From the NCBI RefSeq assembly GCF_024296865.1, contig NZ_CP101134.1, positions 1,922,001-1,986,000 of the forward strand: 64,000 nt of DNA, read 5' to 3'. The DNA comes from Sphingobacterium sp. LZ7M1 (GTDB lineage: Bacteria; Bacteroidota; Bacteroidia; Sphingobacteriales; Sphingobacteriaceae). Shown one piece after another: positions 34,213-41,056 of the stretch (positions are counted from its first letter, which is position 1; each line of letters opens with the position of its first letter). The notes beneath the pieces were generated by a model that ran no database searches, was not told the DNA's origin, and saw nothing but the letters and a program-made list of their open reading frames with translations. A program made the position numbers and the translations under genes.

Positions 34213-34346
34213 ACTAACGTTTTGCAGCTATAAGAAGTTGGCGATTTCGAAGCACAAAACTGTCAATCTGCACGAAAGTTTGATTGAAAAACTGCACTTC
34301 ATTTAACCACTGAACCGCCAATTTCTTATAGGTGCTGTTAGCGGGT
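34213..34346. other. attC-like site S6
   Basis: ACTAACG and GTTAGCGGGTC enclose arms CTATAAGAAGTTGGCG and CGCCAATTTCTTATAG, which pair with one G-T. The interior is identical to S5, so it belongs to the duplicated beta-lactamase cassette. Confidence 0.78.
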
Positions 34347-34353
34347 CGTTGTT

Positions 34354-35259
34354 TTATTTCGCTTTTGATATGAAATAGTCCCAAGTTGCTTTTGATATGT
34401 CTGCGATTATTTTTTCATTTACTTCTGCGTTCTCTTTAGAATCCGTTATAAAAACACTTATAAAAAAATTGTTGTTATCGGGTAAGAAAACGATACCAAT
34501 ATCATTTACCGCAGCTGTTATTCCAGTTTCTTTGTTTGTGCCAGACGATCCTGTTTTATGTGCAACCACGGTTCCAACAGGTAAATTCCCTTTTAACCGC
34601 TTTTTTCCAGTAGCTGTCTCTTTCATAATTTTCCATAGAAAATCATAACTGCTTGGGCTTAGCAAGTTGCTCTCATTGAGAAAAAAGAGTTCGAGTATTT
34701 GGTTAGCAGCTAAAGGTGTCGTCCAATTCTCAAATTGTCTATCCCAATTATTCTGCATTACTTCCTCATTGATTTTAATAGAAATGTTATCAACCCCACT
34801 TGCTTTGATGTAGTTTTCAACAAAGTTAGGCCCCCCAAGAATTTTTAATAAAATATCACACCCCACATTATCGCTTTGAGAAATAGTATATTCTAAGATT
34901 TCAGCAATACTAAGCTTAGCTCCCTCTGGGTATTTTTCTCTAATTGGACTCCATAAACCAGGCAAAAGTTCACTTTTTTTGATTTTTATTTTCTGGTTTA
35001 ACTTAAAATTCCCCCTATCTATTTCGGAAAGCATAGCCAGCCCAATATGAAATTTGAACACACTTTGCATTGGAAAATGTCTTTCTCCATTTATTGAAAA
35101 CACATCCTGTCCATTATTTCCAAGTACTGCAACCCCTATAGTAGCATTCTTTGATGAAATGATTTTTTGTATTTCTTGTTTTAACGAATCTATCGGTTGA
35201 GCAAAAGTATTGCAAACCGTGAGTAATAAAATAATAGCTGTTAATTGAAATATTTTCAT
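34354..35259 (-). CDS. bla: Class A (PER/VEB-like) beta-lactamase, copy 1
   Basis: The 301-aa protein has a signal peptide ending near NTFAQ. Its class A motifs are SVFK in MQSVFKFH, SDN in SQSDNVGCD, and KTG in HKTGSSG. The sequence is closest in style to the Bacteroidota extended-spectrum group around VEB, PER, CblA and CGA; I cannot assign an allele. It acts in the periplasm. This copy is identical to the one at 35445-36350, including the promoter side and attC-like site. Confidence 0.9.
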   Translation of the reverse strand: MKIFQLTAIILLLTVCNTFAQPIDSLKQEIQKIISSKNATIGVAVLGNNGQDVFSINGERHFPMQSVFKFHIGLAMLSEIDRGNFKLNQKIKIKKSELLPGLWSPIREKYPEGAKLSIAEILEYTISQSDNVGCDILLKILGGPNFVENYIKASGVDNISIKINEEVMQNNWDRQFENWTTPLAANQILELFFLNESNLLSPSSYDFLWKIMKETATGKKRLKGNLPVGTVVAHKTGSSGTNKETGITAAVNDIGIVFLPDNNNFFISVFITDSKENAEVNEKIIADISKATWDYFISKAK

Positions 35260-35299
35260 TTTATTTTCTGTCTTTATGATTATGGTGTCTCTTTACAAT

Positions 35300-35437
35300 G
35301 CCCGCTAACGTTTTGCAGCTATAAGAAGTTGGCGATTTCGAAGCACAAAACTGTCAATCTGCACGAAAGTTTGATTGAAAAACTGCACTTCATTTAACCA
35401 CTGAACCGCCAATTTCTTATAGGTGCTGTTAGCGGGT
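35300..35437. other. attC-like site S5
   Basis: The interior and arms match S6. The left edge reads GCCCGCTAACG and the right GTTAGCGGGTC. It lies between the two beta-lactamase copies. Confidence 0.8.
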
Positions 35438-35444
35438 CGTTGTT

Positions 35445-36350
35445 TTATTTCGCTTTTGATATGAAATAGTCCCAAGTTGCTTTTGATATGTCTGCGATTA
35501 TTTTTTCATTTACTTCTGCGTTCTCTTTAGAATCCGTTATAAAAACACTTATAAAAAAATTGTTGTTATCGGGTAAGAAAACGATACCAATATCATTTAC
35601 CGCAGCTGTTATTCCAGTTTCTTTGTTTGTGCCAGACGATCCTGTTTTATGTGCAACCACGGTTCCAACAGGTAAATTCCCTTTTAACCGCTTTTTTCCA
35701 GTAGCTGTCTCTTTCATAATTTTCCATAGAAAATCATAACTGCTTGGGCTTAGCAAGTTGCTCTCATTGAGAAAAAAGAGTTCGAGTATTTGGTTAGCAG
35801 CTAAAGGTGTCGTCCAATTCTCAAATTGTCTATCCCAATTATTCTGCATTACTTCCTCATTGATTTTAATAGAAATGTTATCAACCCCACTTGCTTTGAT
35901 GTAGTTTTCAACAAAGTTAGGCCCCCCAAGAATTTTTAATAAAATATCACACCCCACATTATCGCTTTGAGAAATAGTATATTCTAAGATTTCAGCAATA
36001 CTAAGCTTAGCTCCCTCTGGGTATTTTTCTCTAATTGGACTCCATAAACCAGGCAAAAGTTCACTTTTTTTGATTTTTATTTTCTGGTTTAACTTAAAAT
36101 TCCCCCTATCTATTTCGGAAAGCATAGCCAGCCCAATATGAAATTTGAACACACTTTGCATTGGAAAATGTCTTTCTCCATTTATTGAAAACACATCCTG
36201 TCCATTATTTCCAAGTACTGCAACCCCTATAGTAGCATTCTTTGATGAAATGATTTTTTGTATTTCTTGTTTTAACGAATCTATCGGTTGAGCAAAAGTA
36301 TTGCAAACCGTGAGTAATAAAATAATAGCTGTTAATTGAAATATTTTCAT
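35445..36350 (-). CDS. bla: Class A (PER/VEB-like) beta-lactamase, copy 2
   Basis: This gene is identical in protein and reading-frame length to the copy at 34354-35259; the start-to-start distance is 1091 bp. All catalytic motifs (SVFK, SDN, KTG) and the signal peptide are intact. Upstream of both copies the same sequence runs back to GTTAGCGGGCATTGTAAAG, the cassette boundary. Two cassettes of the same content in tandem can arise by repeated insertion or by recombination between the flanking sites, and would raise gene dosage. Confidence 0.9.
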   Translation of the reverse strand: MKIFQLTAIILLLTVCNTFAQPIDSLKQEIQKIISSKNATIGVAVLGNNGQDVFSINGERHFPMQSVFKFHIGLAMLSEIDRGNFKLNQKIKIKKSELLPGLWSPIREKYPEGAKLSIAEILEYTISQSDNVGCDILLKILGGPNFVENYIKASGVDNISIKINEEVMQNNWDRQFENWTTPLAANQILELFFLNESNLLSPSSYDFLWKIMKETATGKKRLKGNLPVGTVVAHKTGSSGTNKETGITAAVNDIGIVFLPDNNNFFISVFITDSKENAEVNEKIIADISKATWDYFISKAK

Positions 36351-36390
36351 TTTATTTTCTGTCTTTATGATTATGGTGTCTCTTTACAAT

Positions 36391-36527
36391 GCCCGCTAAC
36401 GTTGTTCGGCTTTGCGTTCGGGCGGGTTTCGGAGCACAAAAGCCTAAATTTATTTCTAATGTTTAATCGAAGCACAAGGCTTCAAGTTTATACGTCAGCC
36501 CGCCTGACGCAAAACCGATGTTAGCAG
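36391..36527. other. attC-like site S4
   Basis: GCCCGCTAACG and GTTAGCAG enclose arms CGGCTTTGCGTTCGGGCGGG and CCCGCCTGACGCAAAACCG, pairing with a bulge. It follows the 53-aa gene. Its arms closely resemble those of S2. Confidence 0.75.
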
Positions 36528-36533
36528 TAGTGC

Positions 36534-36695
36534 TTATGCAGTTGTCCACTGTTTAGGTAGTCCAACTTTTTTAAGCATTTCATTTGCTTTTTCCAATTTG
36601 TCTGGGAATAGGATTTTGTCGTCAAACTTGTTTAACGCTTTGTCCACCCGAACAATCGGAATTTTACGTTTCTTTATTTCAGTTGTTACTTTCAT
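36534..36695 (-). CDS. 53-aa partner of the DUF6934 protein
   Basis: A short gene starting MKVTTEIKKRKIPIVRVDK and ending GLPKQWTTA is basic and mostly helical. It starts 30 bp after the 149-aa gene and ends just before site S4, so the two share one cassette. Its size and position resemble a toxin-antitoxin partner, but I know no function for it. Confidence 0.6.
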   Translation of the reverse strand: MKVTTEIKKRKIPIVRVDKALNKFDDKILFPDKLEKANEMLKKVGLPKQWTTA

Positions 36696-36725
36696 ATCAA
36701 TTGAATTTTGATTTTACAAAGTTAA

Positions 36726-37175
36726 TTATTTTTTTGTTTTCCTACGCACTAAAAATCCGTCATATTCAACATTTTTTTTGAACGGAAACCAATCCTCATC
36801 TTTCTCGCCCAAAACTTCAAAGTCTTCTGTTACTTCCGAAAGAAATTTTGTTATTCCCATTCGGTAAAGTCTTGTTCGGGATTTTGTGCTACCTGTCGCA
36901 TAAATCCAAGCGTTCGGATATTTGTCGGTAAAAGCGTAAAGCGTTGCGGCAACTGTCGCCAAAACTTTTTCGCTATCCCCATTGTTTGAAATTACTTTAT
37001 CGTCTATGTCGCCTGTTGTTAGGTCTTTGTCGCCAAACGCAAGGTTGTAAACGTTTTTCACGTTGGTTTCTTGGAAACGCACAAGTTTTTCAATTAAGCC
37101 TTTCTGTCCTTCGCTTGTAAATTCAAAGGTCATTAACTTGTCGCTCGATGCCAACGGATACTTTGGTAATTTCAT
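36726..37175 (-). CDS. DUF6934-type cassette protein
   Basis: The 149-aa protein matches what I know as DUF6934: YNLAFGDKDLTTGDIDDKVISNNGD, then KVLATVAATLYAF, AWIYATGSTKSRTRLYRMGI, and a C-terminal FLVRRKTKK. The family is common in Bacteroidota and cyanobacteria, often beside a very small gene, as here. The ATGSTKSRTR stretch looks like a nucleotide or RNA contact, but no activity is established. It may be the toxin of a two-gene cassette. Confidence 0.65.
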   Translation of the reverse strand: MKLPKYPLASSDKLMTFEFTSEGQKGLIEKLVRFQETNVKNVYNLAFGDKDLTTGDIDDKVISNNGDSEKVLATVAATLYAFTDKYPNAWIYATGSTKSRTRLYRMGITKFLSEVTEDFEVLGEKDEDWFPFKKNVEYDGFLVRRKTKK

Positions 37176-37240
37176 TTCCTACTTCTTTCTTTCAGTTCAA
37201 ATTTTTGTCAAAGATACGATTTTTTTCGTCACGCATTACT

Positions 37241-37410
37241 GCTAATGGCTCGGCGAATTGGCGAAGTAGCGAAGCTGTATCGAAGATACAAAAGCGGAGC
37301 TATTTAGCCAAGTCGCTTGTTGTAAGCAGTCCGCGAAGCGGCGGCTTACGGCAAGCGACGTAAGTCGCCGAGCCATTGTTAGCAAGGAGCGCAGCGGATT
37401 GCTAACAACG
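37241..37410. repeat. Multi-hairpin repeat, second sequence type
   Basis: The outer arms are GCTAATGGCTCGGCGA and TCGCCGAGCCATTGTTAGC and enclose several smaller hairpins. A second stem follows (TTGTTAGCAA with TTGCTAACAA, loop GGAGCGCAGCGGA), then CG. The architecture equals the 130-bp repeat at 14701 and 29868, but the primary sequence differs. It adjoins attC-like site S2. Confidence 0.7.
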
Positions 37411-37540
37411 TTTTCGGGCTTTGCGTTCGGGCGGGTTTCGGAGCACAAAACTGTCAACCTGCACTGAACTTGAATAGAAGCACAAAGCTCCAAGTGATAC
37501 GTCACCCCGCCTGACGCAAAACCCGTGTTAGCGGGTCGTT
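37401..37540. other. attC-like site S2
   Basis: GCTAACAACG and GTTAGCGGGTC enclose arms CGGGCTTTGCGTTCGGGCGGG and CCCGCCTGACGCAAAACCCG. It follows the acetyltransferase gene, the cassette nearest the recombinase. Confidence 0.75.
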
Positions 37541-37548
37541 GTTCTTGT

Positions 37549-38013
37549 TTACTTTTCACTGTCAAGAGTTAATTTGTAATAGAAATGTCGCACTTTCTCT
37601 TCTTCTGTCGGATTTGTAAGACGGTAGAAATCAAGAGCATAATTGTCAACTTCATCTGCTTGCACAAAAACTTCTTCAAATCCCTTTTCTTTGAAATATT
37701 GATTTGTAAACGCTATTAACTTTCGCCCCACGCCTTTTCTTTGGTAATTCGTCAATACTGCAAGGTCATATATATAGGCTAATGGTTTATCTGAATAGTA
37801 CTGGTCAAGCACATAAACTGTCAGCCCACCTATAACTTTGTTGTTTGCCCTAGCCGTAACTACATAAAAGGTTTCTTGGTTTAATAGTTTCTGTAAGTGC
37901 AATTCACTTGGCAAATTGAAATTTTTCATTTCAAATACATTTTCAAAAATAACTATTAAGTCCTTGAACTCTTTAATATTGTCAGATTGTAGTATTTGCA
38001 ATTCTAAGTTCAT
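37549..38013 (-). CDS. GNAT acetyltransferase, AAC(3)-I-like
   Basis: The 154-aa protein has the GNAT acetyl-CoA site YQRKGVGRKLI. AAC(3)-I-like features surround it: YIYDLAVL before it, FVQADEVDNYALDFYR and KVRHFYYKL after it. That family acetylates the 3-amino group of aminoglycosides such as gentamicin. The ATG at 38013 is chosen because the longer frame runs back through the attachment site beside the recombinase. It is the first cassette, where expression would be highest in an integron. Confidence 0.7.
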   Translation of the reverse strand: MNLELQILQSDNIKEFKDLIVIFENVFEMKNFNLPSELHLQKLLNQETFYVVTARANNKVIGGLTVYVLDQYYSDKPLAYIYDLAVLTNYQRKGVGRKLIAFTNQYFKEKGFEEVFVQADEVDNYALDFYRLTNPTEEEKVRHFYYKLTLDSEK

Positions 38014-38054
38014 ACATTTCTCAGTTTTCTTTTTTAGAGATAGTCCTTTACAAT

Positions 38055-38132
38055 GCCCGCTAACATCTGTTTTAACGAAACGAATATACGGAAAATTTCG
38101 CTTAACCAACCCTATATACGTGTTTCGTTATT
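38055..38132. other. attI-like site between recombinase and first cassette
   Basis: GCCCGCTAAC (38055-38064) repeats the cassette boundary. It is followed by a shorter palindrome: AACGAAACGAATATACGG (38074-38091) and CCTATATACGTGTTTCGTT (38111-38129). It sits between the divergent recombinase and first cassette, where an integron keeps attI. Confidence 0.6.
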
Positions 38133-38231
38133 TGACTTTTCTTTCTACATAAGAAATTGATATATTTGTATTTAAAAAATAAAACCGCACAAATAGCGAA
38201 ACAAAATATTATAAAATACTATTTCCCTGAT

Positions 38232-39070
38232 ATGAATAGCGAAATCATACTTGAAACCTTCGAAAAGAGATTGCTGATGCAGAGATATGCTGGCAATACC
38301 ATTAGATCGTACAAGGATTACGCTAGTATATTTCTTAAACATGTTAGCAAATATCCCTCCCTTGAAGAAATTCCACTGTCAGATATTGAGGCGTTTATAA
38401 ACGAAAAAGTTCAAAATGGGAAAATTAGTGTTTCCTATCAAAAAGGATTAGTGGGCGCAATCAAGAAGATGTACGAACTGATATTGGACAAAAAAATCCA
38501 ACTGGATTACTTATACCCGAAACGCTCATTTTCTAAATTACCTAAATTCTTTTCAAAAGAAGAAGTAAGAAATATTCTCGATAACACTCAAAATCTAAAA
38601 CACAAGGCTATTCTGATGACAATCTATAGTTGTGGACTACGTCTTAGCGAACTGTTGAATCTCAAAATCAAAGACATAAAATCTTCCGATGGAATTATCA
38701 GAATCCATCAAAGCAAGGTAATAAAGATCGGATTATATCATTACCAGACAAATTGCTGGCGACTATGAGACATTATTATCAAGCATTCAAGCCAAAGGAG
38801 TACCTCTTCGAAGGTGAGAAGGGTGGCAAGTATAGCGAACGAAGTGTACAGTTGATTCTGAAAAAAGCATTGATCAAAGCAAATGTTCAGTCGGAAGGCT
38901 CTGTACGTACATTGCGACATTCTTATGCCACACATTTAATCCAATCAGGTATCGATATCCGAATTGTAAAAGAGTTATTGGGTCATGAAAATATAAAAAC
39001 GACTATGATCTACACTCATATCACTGACATAGACAAGCAAAAGACTCCTAGCCCTCTTGATTTTTTATAA
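38232..39070 (+). pseudogene. Integron-type tyrosine recombinase, frameshifted
   Basis: Two frames together give a XerC/D-like recombinase of about 280 aa. The first frame has the SAM-like domain and SCGLRLSELLNL; the second has VRTLRHSYATHL, LLGHENIKTTMIYTH (catalytic Tyr) and a PSPLD ending like that of IntI proteins. Adding one G at 38717 restores QSKGNKDRIISLPDKLL across the break. The long insertion between catalytic boxes that marks IntI is absent. It reads away from the cassette array, as intI does. The deletion may be real or a sequence error. Confidence 0.75.
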
Positions 39071-39223
39071 GAATAAGATGAACTTTTCACGCTCTATAGA
39101 AACAAGCATTATGCTCCAATCATTCTTTAAGAAGGGTTATTCTTCTAGCTTAACTTAACTTTGCTTAGGTTATTGAATAATCAATATTCAGATATAATTT
39201 GTCCGAAATGTGTCCGAAAAAAG

Positions 39224-39253
39224 AAAAAGCCACTGATTATCAGTGGCTTTTTT
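39224..39253. terminator. Bidirectional terminator near the right end
   Basis: AAAAAGCCACTGAT pairs with ATCAGTGGCTTTTT around a single T. It closes the recombinase gene and could also stop ssrA transcription running leftwards into the element. Confidence 0.85.
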
Positions 39254-39369
39254 CGGGGTGGCAGGATTTAAACTATTTACTATATTTTCGGATATTTCAA
39301 AATTAGACGATTATAGAATATTATTAAATGAACTGATCAATCAAATATCTTAAACGTATTTAAGCAAAA

Positions 39370-39403
39370 ACACCCAAAATTATCGGGTGTAATTTTGGGT
39401 GTA
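39370..39403. repeat. Integrase arm-type repeats, right end
   Basis: ACACCC (39370-39375) and GGGTGTAATTTTGGGTGTA (39385-39403) match the left-end set at 7770-7806 in 18 of 19 bases. They lie 34 bp inside the right att core. Confidence 0.65.
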
Positions 39404-39436
39404 TAATTTGTAAATTGCTGATTTACAGATTATTTT

Positions 39437-39449
39437 GTGGAGCCGGAGG
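39437..39449. other. attR core at the ssrA 3' end
   Basis: GTGGAGCCGGAGG is the complement of the tmRNA acceptor strand. It is identical to 7638-7650. The element thus lies between the two copies and ssrA stays intact. Confidence 0.75.
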
Positions 39450-39803
39450 GATTCGAACCCTCGTCCAAACATAGTATGATTTACGCTTTCTACATGCTTA
39501 GCTTCTCTTTGATTGTCGGGAGAGGGAAGGTGAGTCGCTTACCTATACCGTACTCCGTAGTTGCTGTTTCTCGTCCTTACTTAGCAACGTCGCAAGGACC
39601 AGTCCTACGATTCGGTGCCTCGGATGTCAAGCGGTAGAACAAAGCTTGACGAGACAAAAGCTAAATCTTAATTCTAAATTAAGCAGCTAAGGCGTAGTTT
39701 TCTTCGCCATTTGAAAAGTTGAAAGTTCAAATTAAAGTGCTAGACTAACAATGCACTGCATGCTTACATAACCATCGCTATCCTGTCAATTCCGGTCGAC
39801 CCC
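39438..39803 (-). ncRNA. ssrA: tmRNA
   Basis: Read on the minus strand the gene starts GGGGTCGACCGGAATTGACA, has the tag reading frame GEENYALAA-stop (39708-39679), and ends with a tRNA-like T arm (GGGTTCGAATCCC) and acceptor CTCCGGCTCCA. It rescues stalled ribosomes and tags their products for proteolysis. The tag is of the Bacteroidetes type. CCA is not encoded. The 3' end is the insertion site of the 31.8-kb element, whose integration separated the gene from its original terminator. Confidence 0.95.
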
Positions 39804-40129
39804 GTTATGTATGGGCAACAAATGTAATCAATTTATATGACTTCAAAAACCCAATTAAGTTTAAATGGATAGGATTTTATAAACATATTTGCTATATTAC
39901 TGTTTTAAAAGATGATAAGTTAAAATATTGTCCTGATTGAATTAATATTCGTCCACTTTATGGATATTGTTCCTAACAATAATGCTTTTTTAGCAGCAAT
40001 ATAAAAACTCAATTCAACTCAAATTGCACAAAACTGTAAGCAAAATAAGCTTCAATGAATAAATGACAGGGTTTTGATCATCAAGACCTGTAAGAAACAA
40101 AATACTGAACTATACAAAAACTATAAACA
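39804..40129. other. 326-bp gap between ssrA and the H1-like gene
   Basis: The AT-rich stretch should hold two divergent promoters, one for ssrA and one for the gene at 40130. I see no repeat, RNA or further reading frame in it. Confidence 0.6.
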
Positions 40130-40996
40130 ATGGCTGAGGAAAACAACGCGAAAACAACAGCTACGGAAACTGCAGAAAACAACAGTCCCGTTAAACCTGT
40201 AAGAGCCACTACTAGAAAAGCTCCTGCAAAGACAACTCCAGCAAATAAACCAGCTGCGAAAACTCCAACCCCGAAACCTAACCCGACTACTGGAAATTCA
40301 GGTGGCGAAGGTGCAGGAACCCGTGCTCGTAAAACTTCTATTCCAAATGTTAAAGTTAGTCCTGTGATTGCTGATACTTCAGCAAAAACTGCCAGAAAGA
40401 AAACAGCAACAGCTAAAGCTACCCCTGCAAAACCTGCTGCAGCAAAACCAGCAGCTAAATCATCGACTCCTGCAGCAAAAACAGCAAGCCCTGCTAAACC
40501 AGTGGCTGCAAGTACTGCAAAAGCTCCGGTAGCAAAATCTACTGCTGCCAAGCCAGAAGCTAAACCTGCTGCAAAGGTAGAACCTAAGGCAGCCGTTCCT
40601 ACAAAAGCGGAAGAGGTGAAAATTGAAAAAGAAGCTTCTTACAAAGAGGAAGTTCCTAACAATAAAACCGTTAAGGAAAACCCGGAGAAAAAAGCAAAGG
40701 ATAAAAAAGCTGACAAGAAACCTGTAAAAGCTGTGAAAGCAAAAGATGAAAAGAAAGCTAAAGACAGTAAAAAGAAGAAAGAGGAAGCTAAATTAAAAGA
40801 GGAGAAGCCAAAGGCGAAAAAAGCTCCTAAGAAAAAAGCGAAAAAAGATTCTGCTAAGGCAAAGGATGAAAAATCTTCTAAAAAAGCGAAAAAGAATGAG
40901 GGTAAAACCTTAAAGAAACTTAAAACTGCATTCGCTGAAATTTACCATAAGATTGTTGGTGAAGACAAAGGTAAAAAGAAGAAGAAAAAGAAATAA
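40130..40996 (+). CDS. Histone H1-like Lys/Ala/Pro-rich protein
   Basis: The 288-aa protein is low complexity throughout. The N-terminal half is rich in KPAAK and KTAPAK-type repeats, like eukaryotic H1 tails and bacterial Hc1/AlgP-like proteins. The C-terminal half is Lys/Glu-rich with KKAKKD runs. A short ordered segment (LKKLKTAFAEIYHKIVGED) comes before a poly-Lys end. DNA or RNA binding is likely from charge alone. It ends at a strong bidirectional terminator shared with hisD. Confidence 0.6.
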   Translation: MAEENNAKTTATETAENNSPVKPVRATTRKAPAKTTPANKPAAKTPTPKPNPTTGNSGGEGAGTRARKTSIPNVKVSPVIADTSAKTARKKTATAKATPAKPAAAKPAAKSSTPAAKTASPAKPVAASTAKAPVAKSTAAKPEAKPAAKVEPKAAVPTKAEEVKIEKEASYKEEVPNNKTVKENPEKKAKDKKADKKPVKAVKAKDEKKAKDSKKKKEEAKLKEEKPKAKKAPKKKAKKDSAKAKDEKSSKKAKKNEGKTLKKLKTAFAEIYHKIVGEDKGKKKKKKK

Positions 40997-41016
40997 TTGA
41001 GGAATCAATCGAAATT

Positions 41017-41047
41017 GAAAAGGGATGTCCACTTGGATATCCCTTTT
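41017..41047. terminator. Bidirectional terminator between H1-like gene and hisD
   Basis: AAAAGGGATGTCC pairs with GGATATCCCTTTTT around ACTT. T runs follow on both strands, serving the two convergent genes. Confidence 0.85.
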
Positions 41048-41056
41048 TCTGTTTCT

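Larger units (their letters stand above)
39071..39436. other. Right end of the mobilizable element, no gene
   Basis: The stretch holds a palindromic terminator (39224-39253), a tRNA-end-like GTGGCAGGATTTAAAC (39258-39273) and the right integrase arm repeats (39370-39403). No reading frame of note is present. Confidence 0.7.

Noticed and set aside
14700..38132. CRISPR array as an explanation for the regularly placed repeats
   Set aside because: The repeats are long palindromes separated by whole genes, not short repeats with similar-sized spacers, and no cas gene is present.
39258..39273. GTGGCAGGATTTAAAC looks like a degenerate tRNA 3' end
   Set aside because: No tRNA body can be folded next to it. 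It may be an old attachment-site remnant, but the evidence is too thin.
39437..39637. Open reading frame on the plus strand across the tmRNA gene
   Set aside because: It is the complement of ssrA; the MEPEGFEPS start is the translated T-arm and acceptor sequence.
40081..40551. 156-aa minus-strand Ala/Val-rich frame opposite the H1-like gene
   Set aside because: It is the antisense of a Lys/Ala/Pro repeat sequence, which always reads as hydrophobic residues.
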